Below are positions 60,629 to 64,000 of a stretch of DNA of 64,000 nucleotides, piece by piece. The stretch covers positions 992,001 through 1,056,000 of the forward strand of contig NZ_FTPP01000002.1 of the NCBI RefSeq assembly GCF_900156345.1, given 5' to 3'. The DNA comes from Pontibacter indicus (GTDB lineage: Bacteria > Bacteroidota > Bacteroidia > Cytophagales > Hymenobacteraceae). Position 1 is the first letter of the stretch, and each line of letters opens with the position of its first letter. Below the pieces are notes generated by a model. That model made no database searches. It saw only the letters and a program-made list of their open reading frames with translations, and was not told where the DNA came from. Position numbers and translations under genes: made by a program.

Positions 60629-61564
60629 ATGAAGAGAAGAGACTTTTTGAAGCACACCGCCATTGGCGCGGCAGGTATCGGCATATTGGGACTGCCTTTT
60701 TCGGCAGAAGCTGCCCGCGAAGGTATACGCCTCACCATTCTGCACACCAACGACCAGCACTCGCGCATTGATCCTTTTCCGGACGATGGCCGCAAGTACG
60801 GCGGCATGGGCGGCATGGCCCGTCGTGCCTCGCTCATCAAAAGCATACGCCAGCAGGAGCCCAACGTGCTGCTGCTCGACTCCGGCGACATCTGGCAGGG
60901 CACGCCGTACTTCAACTTTTTTGAGGGCGAGCTCGAGTATAAACTCATGACCCAGATGGGCTACGACGCCGCCACGCTCGGCAATCACGACTTCGACATC
61001 GGGCTGGAAGGGCTGCAAAAGCAGCTGCCGCTGGCAGGTTTTCCGTTTCTCACGGCCAATTATGATTTCTCCAACACCATCCTCAAAGGCCGCTTTCAGC
61101 CCTACAAGGTGTTCGAAAAACAAGGTATACGGGTGGGCATATTCGGCCTAGGTATAGAGCTCGACGGACTGGTGAGCAAGAACATGTATGGTGAAACCCT
61201 ATACCTGGACCCGGTGGAGGAAGCACGCAAAATGGTGCAGGCGCTGCGCGAAAAAGAAAAGTGCCACTATGTGATCTGCCTCTCGCACCTGGGGTATAGC
61301 TACGACACTGAAAAAATAGACGACCGCAAGCTGGCCACGCAGGTCAGCGGCATCGACCTGATCCTGGGCGGCCACACCCATACCTTCATGGAAAAGCCGG
61401 AAGTGCTGCGCCACGAAAACGGGCACGAGACCATGATTAACCAAGTGGGCTGGTCGGGCTTGTTTTTGGGCAGAATAGATGTTACATTCAGCAGAAAATC
61501 AAAGCGTAGGACCGACACCCGGACCGCTGTGTTGGCTGTGGATAACCCTGTATTAACTTCGTGA
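60629..61564 (+). CDS. 5'-nucleotidase/metallophosphatase, Tat-exported
   Basis: A 311-residue calcineurin-like phosphoesterase, the catalytic half of a UshA-type 5'-nucleotidase. A twin-arginine signal opens it (KRRDFLKHTAIGAAGIGILGLP). Metal and catalytic residues are seen in TILHTNDQHSRI, LLLDSGDIWQGTP, ATLGNHDFDIG and LGGHTHTFMEKPEV. It hydrolyses nucleotides to nucleosides in the periplasm. The separate C-terminal domain gene lies 15 bases upstream, so both come from one transcript. The export routes differ: this one by Tat, the partner as a Sec lipoprotein. Confidence 0.93.
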   Translation: MKRRDFLKHTAIGAAGIGILGLPFSAEAAREGIRLTILHTNDQHSRIDPFPDDGRKYGGMGGMARRASLIKSIRQQEPNVLLLDSGDIWQGTPYFNFFEGELEYKLMTQMGYDAATLGNHDFDIGLEGLQKQLPLAGFPFLTANYDFSNTILKGRFQPYKVFEKQGIRVGIFGLGIELDGLVSKNMYGETLYLDPVEEARKMVQALREKEKCHYVICLSHLGYSYDTEKIDDRKLATQVSGIDLILGGHTHTFMEKPEVLRHENGHETMINQVGWSGLFLGRIDVTFSRKSKRRTDTRTAVLAVDNPVLTS

Positions 61565-61669
61565 ATAAATAATTTTTTGTTTAGAATAAATTGGTCAAAT
61601 TTGTAACCCCCCCACCGTTAAGGAGAGGTTTGTTACACCCAACGGATCTTTTGTGTTTTGGAAAATTGG

Positions 61670-63094
61670 ATGATAAAAGACTGTTCAACAGTATGGAGTA
61701 ACTGTCTACAGGTAATTAAGGAAAATATTGGCGAGCAGAGCTTTAAGACTTGGTTCGAACCGATCAAGCCCTTATCCCTGCGTGACAACGTGCTGACCAT
61801 ACAAGTGCCCAGCCAGTTCTTTTATGAGTGGCTGGAGGAGCACTATGTAAGCCTGTTGAAGAAGGTGATCTACCAGGAACTGGGCAGTGAGGGGCGCCTG
61901 GAGTACTCCATTATCGTGGACCGTGGCAACGAGGCAAACAAGCCGCAAACGGTTAACATTCCGACCAAGAAAATTCCGCAAGCGGTAGTCAACTCTTACC
62001 GGCCGGAGCAGAACTTCATAAAGAGCCCGTTCGAGTCGAAGACCATCGACCGCAACTTCCTGAACTCACAGCTGAACGGCGCCTATACCTTTGAGAACTA
62101 CATCGAGGGAGACTGTAACCGTTTGGCCCGCTCAGCTGGCTATGCCGTGGCTAACAAGCCGGGCACCACGTCTTTTAACCCGCTGATGGTATACGGCGGC
62201 GTGGGACTGGGCAAGACGCACCTGGTGCAGGCCATCGGTAACCACATCAAAAACAGCAATCCCGAGAAGTTTGTGCTCTACGTATCATCCGAGAAATTCG
62301 TGAACCAGTTCATCGAATCGCTCAAAACGAACAACGTACAGGACTTTGCCAACTTCTATTTGCTGGTAGATATCCTGATCATCGACGACGTGCAGTTTTT
62401 GAGCGGCAAGGAGAAAACGCAGGAAATGTTCTTCCACATCTTCAACCACCTGCACCAGTCCGGCAAGCAGATCGTGATGACTTCGGACTGTCCGCCGCGT
62501 GACCTGAAAGGTTTGGAGGAGCGTCTGCTGTCCCGTTTCAAGTGGGGTCTCACTGCCGACCTGCAGAGCCCGGATTTTGAAACGCGTATGGCCATCATCC
62601 AGAAAAAGATGCAGGGCGACGGCATCGACATACCCGACAACGTGGTGGAGTACCTGGCCTATAGCGTGGACACCAACGTGCGTGAGCTGGAAGGTGTACT
62701 GATCTCCCTGATCGCGCAGTCTTCACTCAACCGCAAAGAAATTGACCTGGAGCTTGCCAAGCAGGCCCTGAAGCATATTATTGAGGATGTGGAAACCGAG
62801 GTGAACCTCGACTTCATCCAGAAAACCGTGGCCGAGTACTTCCAGGTGAGCCTGGACTCGCTCAAAGCCAAAACCCGCAAGAAGGAGATCGTAACGGCGC
62901 GTCAGGTGGCCATGTACTTTGCCAAGGAGTTCACCAGCCACTCGCTCAAGTCCATCGGTTACCACTTCGGCGGCCGCGACCACAGTACGGTGATTCACTC
63001 GGTTCAAACCGTTTCTGACCTGATCGACACGGACAAGAAATTCAAGGTGAGCATTCAGGAACTGCAAAAGAAATTCAAATCGAAGGCAGGCTAA
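61670..63094 (+). CDS. dnaA: Chromosomal replication initiator DnaA
   Basis: A 474-residue initiator that binds the origin and unwinds it. Domain I opens MIKDCSTVWSNCLQVIKENIGEQSFKTWFEPIKPL. The AAA+ domain III has Walker A YGGVGLGKTHLVQA near 175, Walker B ILIIDDVQFLSG near 235 and sensor motifs. Domain IV has the DNA-recognition GGRDHSTVIHSVQT. A GTG/TTG-type start at 61658 is in frame; I prefer the ATG at 61670 because family members begin at this point. No DnaA-box cluster was found on either side, so the origin is probably elsewhere. A terminator follows. Confidence 0.97.
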   Translation: MIKDCSTVWSNCLQVIKENIGEQSFKTWFEPIKPLSLRDNVLTIQVPSQFFYEWLEEHYVSLLKKVIYQELGSEGRLEYSIIVDRGNEANKPQTVNIPTKKIPQAVVNSYRPEQNFIKSPFESKTIDRNFLNSQLNGAYTFENYIEGDCNRLARSAGYAVANKPGTTSFNPLMVYGGVGLGKTHLVQAIGNHIKNSNPEKFVLYVSSEKFVNQFIESLKTNNVQDFANFYLLVDILIIDDVQFLSGKEKTQEMFFHIFNHLHQSGKQIVMTSDCPPRDLKGLEERLLSRFKWGLTADLQSPDFETRMAIIQKKMQGDGIDIPDNVVEYLAYSVDTNVRELEGVLISLIAQSSLNRKEIDLELAKQALKHIIEDVETEVNLDFIQKTVAEYFQVSLDSLKAKTRKKEIVTARQVAMYFAKEFTSHSLKSIGYHFGGRDHSTVIHSVQTVSDLIDTDKKFKVSIQELQKKFKSKAG

Positions 63095-63120
63095 GCTATA
63101 CCGGACCGAAGCGCTACATT

Positions 63121-63167
63121 AAAACAGAACCGCCGCTGCTATGCCTGAGTAGCGGCGGTTTTTGTTT
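63121..63167 (+). terminator. Terminator after dnaA
   Basis: AACCGCCGCT (63128-63137) pairs with AGCGGCGGTT (63151-63160), with A/T extensions, 27 bases after the dnaA stop. Confidence 0.85.
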
Positions 63168-63193
63168 AGCTATACCTGCTGATAATTCAGCCA

Positions 63194-63239
63194 AAAAAGA
63201 AGAAGGCTATACCTGCGCAGGTATAGCCTTCTTCTTTTT
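63194..63239. terminator. Loop-free 46-bp palindrome containing CTATACCT words
   Basis: AAAAAGAAGAAGGCTATACC and its perfect inverted copy meet at 63216/63217 without a spacer, giving a 23-bp stem. It probably acts as the terminator of the small membrane protein operon on the minus strand. The over-represented octamer is part of both arms. Confidence 0.7.
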
Positions 63240-63257
63240 ATTAGGTCGCTCTCCGGC

Positions 63258-63437
63258 CTATCGTGTTTTGGTTTTTTGCAAAACGCGCAGACCCATCATC
63301 AGCACAGGTATAGCGCCGAGCGCCAGCACAAAGTAGGCTTGCGGACTGGCGCTCATACTGAAGTTCAGGTATAGCGTGGCAGTCAGCAAAATAGCCAGAC
63401 CCAGGCAAAAGCGAATCAGTTCGGACGATCGTTTCAT
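63258..63437 (-). CDS. Small two-helix membrane protein
   Basis: A 59-residue protein, MKRSSELIRF at the start and RVLQKTKTR at the end, with two hydrophobic helices (CLGLAILLTATLYLNF and AYFVLALGAIPVLMMGL). The open frame, ATG start and 12-base spacing behind the bPH-like gene argue that it is real. The family is unknown. It ends just before the perfect palindrome at 63194-63239, which would terminate the transcript. Two of its AGGTATAG/CTATACCT words lie inside the coding sequence. Confidence 0.62.
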   Translation of the reverse strand: MKRSSELIRFCLGLAILLTATLYLNFSMSASPQAYFVLALGAIPVLMMGLRVLQKTKTR

Positions 63438-63449
63438 CCAGCGTGTGCC

Positions 63450-63950
63450 TTAAGCCGGGTTGGCTTCCGTTACTTCGAAATTATGCACCGCTGCCAGTTC
63501 ACGAATTCTGCTTTTCACCTTTTCGATGTCACGTCTTTTTCGGATCTGCTTCAGGTCGAGGTATACCTTGTTGCCGTCGCGCTGGGTGATGCGCAGGGCC
63601 ATGAGCGAAACATGTACCGATTCGATGTCAGGTATAGCCGTGATCATTTTGGTGCGGAACACGCCGTTCTTTTGCACAATGTACTCTGGCGTCACTTCTA
63701 TGTAGGACTGTATGCCAAACACAGAGGTGTTCTGCAGGACCACATAGCCCAGAAAAACGACCGCCAGGCCAAAGAAGATGTAGTACAGGTAGTTCTGGTC
63801 GCCAGTCGGGCTTTCGCTTACGAGCAGCATCGTGGCCCAGGACAACCAGAAAAGGGTGAGTACCAATTGCACTGTAAAAGAAAGCTTAGCATTGCGCGAA
63901 GGGCTTAACTGTACTAAAAGCGACGATCTTGCATTACCGGCTGTTGGCAT
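63450..63950 (-). CDS. Membrane protein with bacterial PH-like domain
   Basis: A 166-residue protein with two N-terminal transmembrane helices (VQLVLTLFWLSWATMLLV and YYIFFGLAVVFLGYVVLQ). The remaining part (QSYIEVTPEYIVQKNGVFRTKMITAIPDIESVHVSLMALRITQRDGNKVYLDLKQI) has the strand pattern of a bacterial PH (bPH/DUF304-like) domain, followed by a basic helix (RKRRDIEKVKSRIRELAAVH). The function is unknown; bPH proteins often act as membrane-linked scaffolds. The 59-residue gene follows 12 bases later, and the two are likely one operon. The start is near the window edge; no upstream gene is visible. Confidence 0.72.
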   Translation of the reverse strand: MPTAGNARSSLLVQLSPSRNAKLSFTVQLVLTLFWLSWATMLLVSESPTGDQNYLYYIFFGLAVVFLGYVVLQNTSVFGIQSYIEVTPEYIVQKNGVFRTKMITAIPDIESVHVSLMALRITQRDGNKVYLDLKQIRKRRDIEKVKSRIRELAAVHNFEVTEANPA

Positions 63951-64000
63951 AGAAGGATGTTAAAGTGAAACAAGCAAGCACAGTTTATGTGCAAGCTGCA

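Noticed and set aside
59843..61123. Long open frame (426 codons) on the minus strand across the nucleotidase genes
   Set aside because: It mirrors two clear coding genes on the plus strand and has no signal or domain; it arises from GC-rich codon usage.
61565..61669. Replication origin next to dnaA
   Set aside because: No cluster of TTATCCACA-like boxes or 13-mer repeats is visible in the spacers on either side of dnaA.
1..64000. tRNA, rRNA or riboswitch genes
   Set aside because: No cloverleaf, rRNA-like conserved stretch or known riboswitch core was recognised by eye; a covariance search would be needed to be sure.

Overview
The window reads as a chromosomal segment of a Bacteroidota, most likely a Cytophagales/Hymenobacteraceae member of the Pontibacter type (inference). 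Support: secretion-system-IX C-terminal sorting domains, exact TAnnTTTG -7 promoter elements, a long disordered extension on Rho, a very large LptD, a heterodimeric methylmalonyl-CoA mutase, an amidase-MCE pair, and near absence of Shine-Dalgarno sequences. Base composition is mixed and near half GC, except for one strongly AT-rich islet at about 53.85-55.0 kb. No rRNA, tRNA, CRISPR array, integrase or transposase gene was seen.

Layout. 0-10 kb: an exported protein of unknown role, EVE-domain protein, PolX, a family-9 glycosyltransferase, a TraB/GumN protein, and an envelope pair (TIG/kelch lipoprotein plus beta-barrel). 10-20 kb: serS, rho, a four-helix-bundle S23-like gene inside a repeat-bounded element, UbiA-type prenyltransferase, methyltransferase-like protein, PBP1A. 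20-28 kb: epimerase, queD-folE, a pyrophosphatase-like lipoprotein with a degraded metal site, and the conserved rpsP-rimM-trmD-rplS order. 28-38 kb: desaturase, RluA-type synthase, panB, lptD, divergent amidase-MCE genes, acyl-CoA carboxylase beta subunit. 38-48 kb: transglutaminase-like protein, redoxin, phosphopantetheinyl transferase, WD40-DivIVA-folB, meaB, a propeller protein, trehalase with a palindromic operator candidate, and a Thr/Gly-repeat lipoprotein. 48-64 kb: both methylmalonyl-CoA mutase subunits, the AT-rich islet with a YbjQ-domain gene, an M20 amidohydrolase, two tandem T9SS-sorted paralogs, a 5'-nucleotidase split over two genes, dnaA, and two small membrane proteins.

How genes work together. 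Acyl-CoA carboxylase beta, MeaB and both mutase subunits form a propionyl-CoA/methylmalonyl-CoA route spread over 18 kb. queD, folE and folB belong to pterin/folate chemistry. LptD, the MCE protein, the amidase, PBP1A and the glycosyltransferase build the envelope. rpsP-rimM-trmD-rplS, serS, rho and dnaA are informational housekeeping genes.

The most unusual content is in the spacers. (1) The octamer AGGTATAG/CTATACCT is scattered at high density through coding and non-coding DNA on both strands. (2) At least seven spacers are framed by inverted low-complexity arms. Each spacer uses one of a few sequence 'dialects', and the arms run up to, and often supply, the stop codon of one gene while starting a few bases from the start codon of the next. 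One such pair encloses the four-helix-bundle gene, and one dialect has entered the glycosyltransferase reading frame. (3) The AT-rich islet is bounded by about 35-bp direct repeats that duplicate the region just upstream of the amidohydrolase gene.
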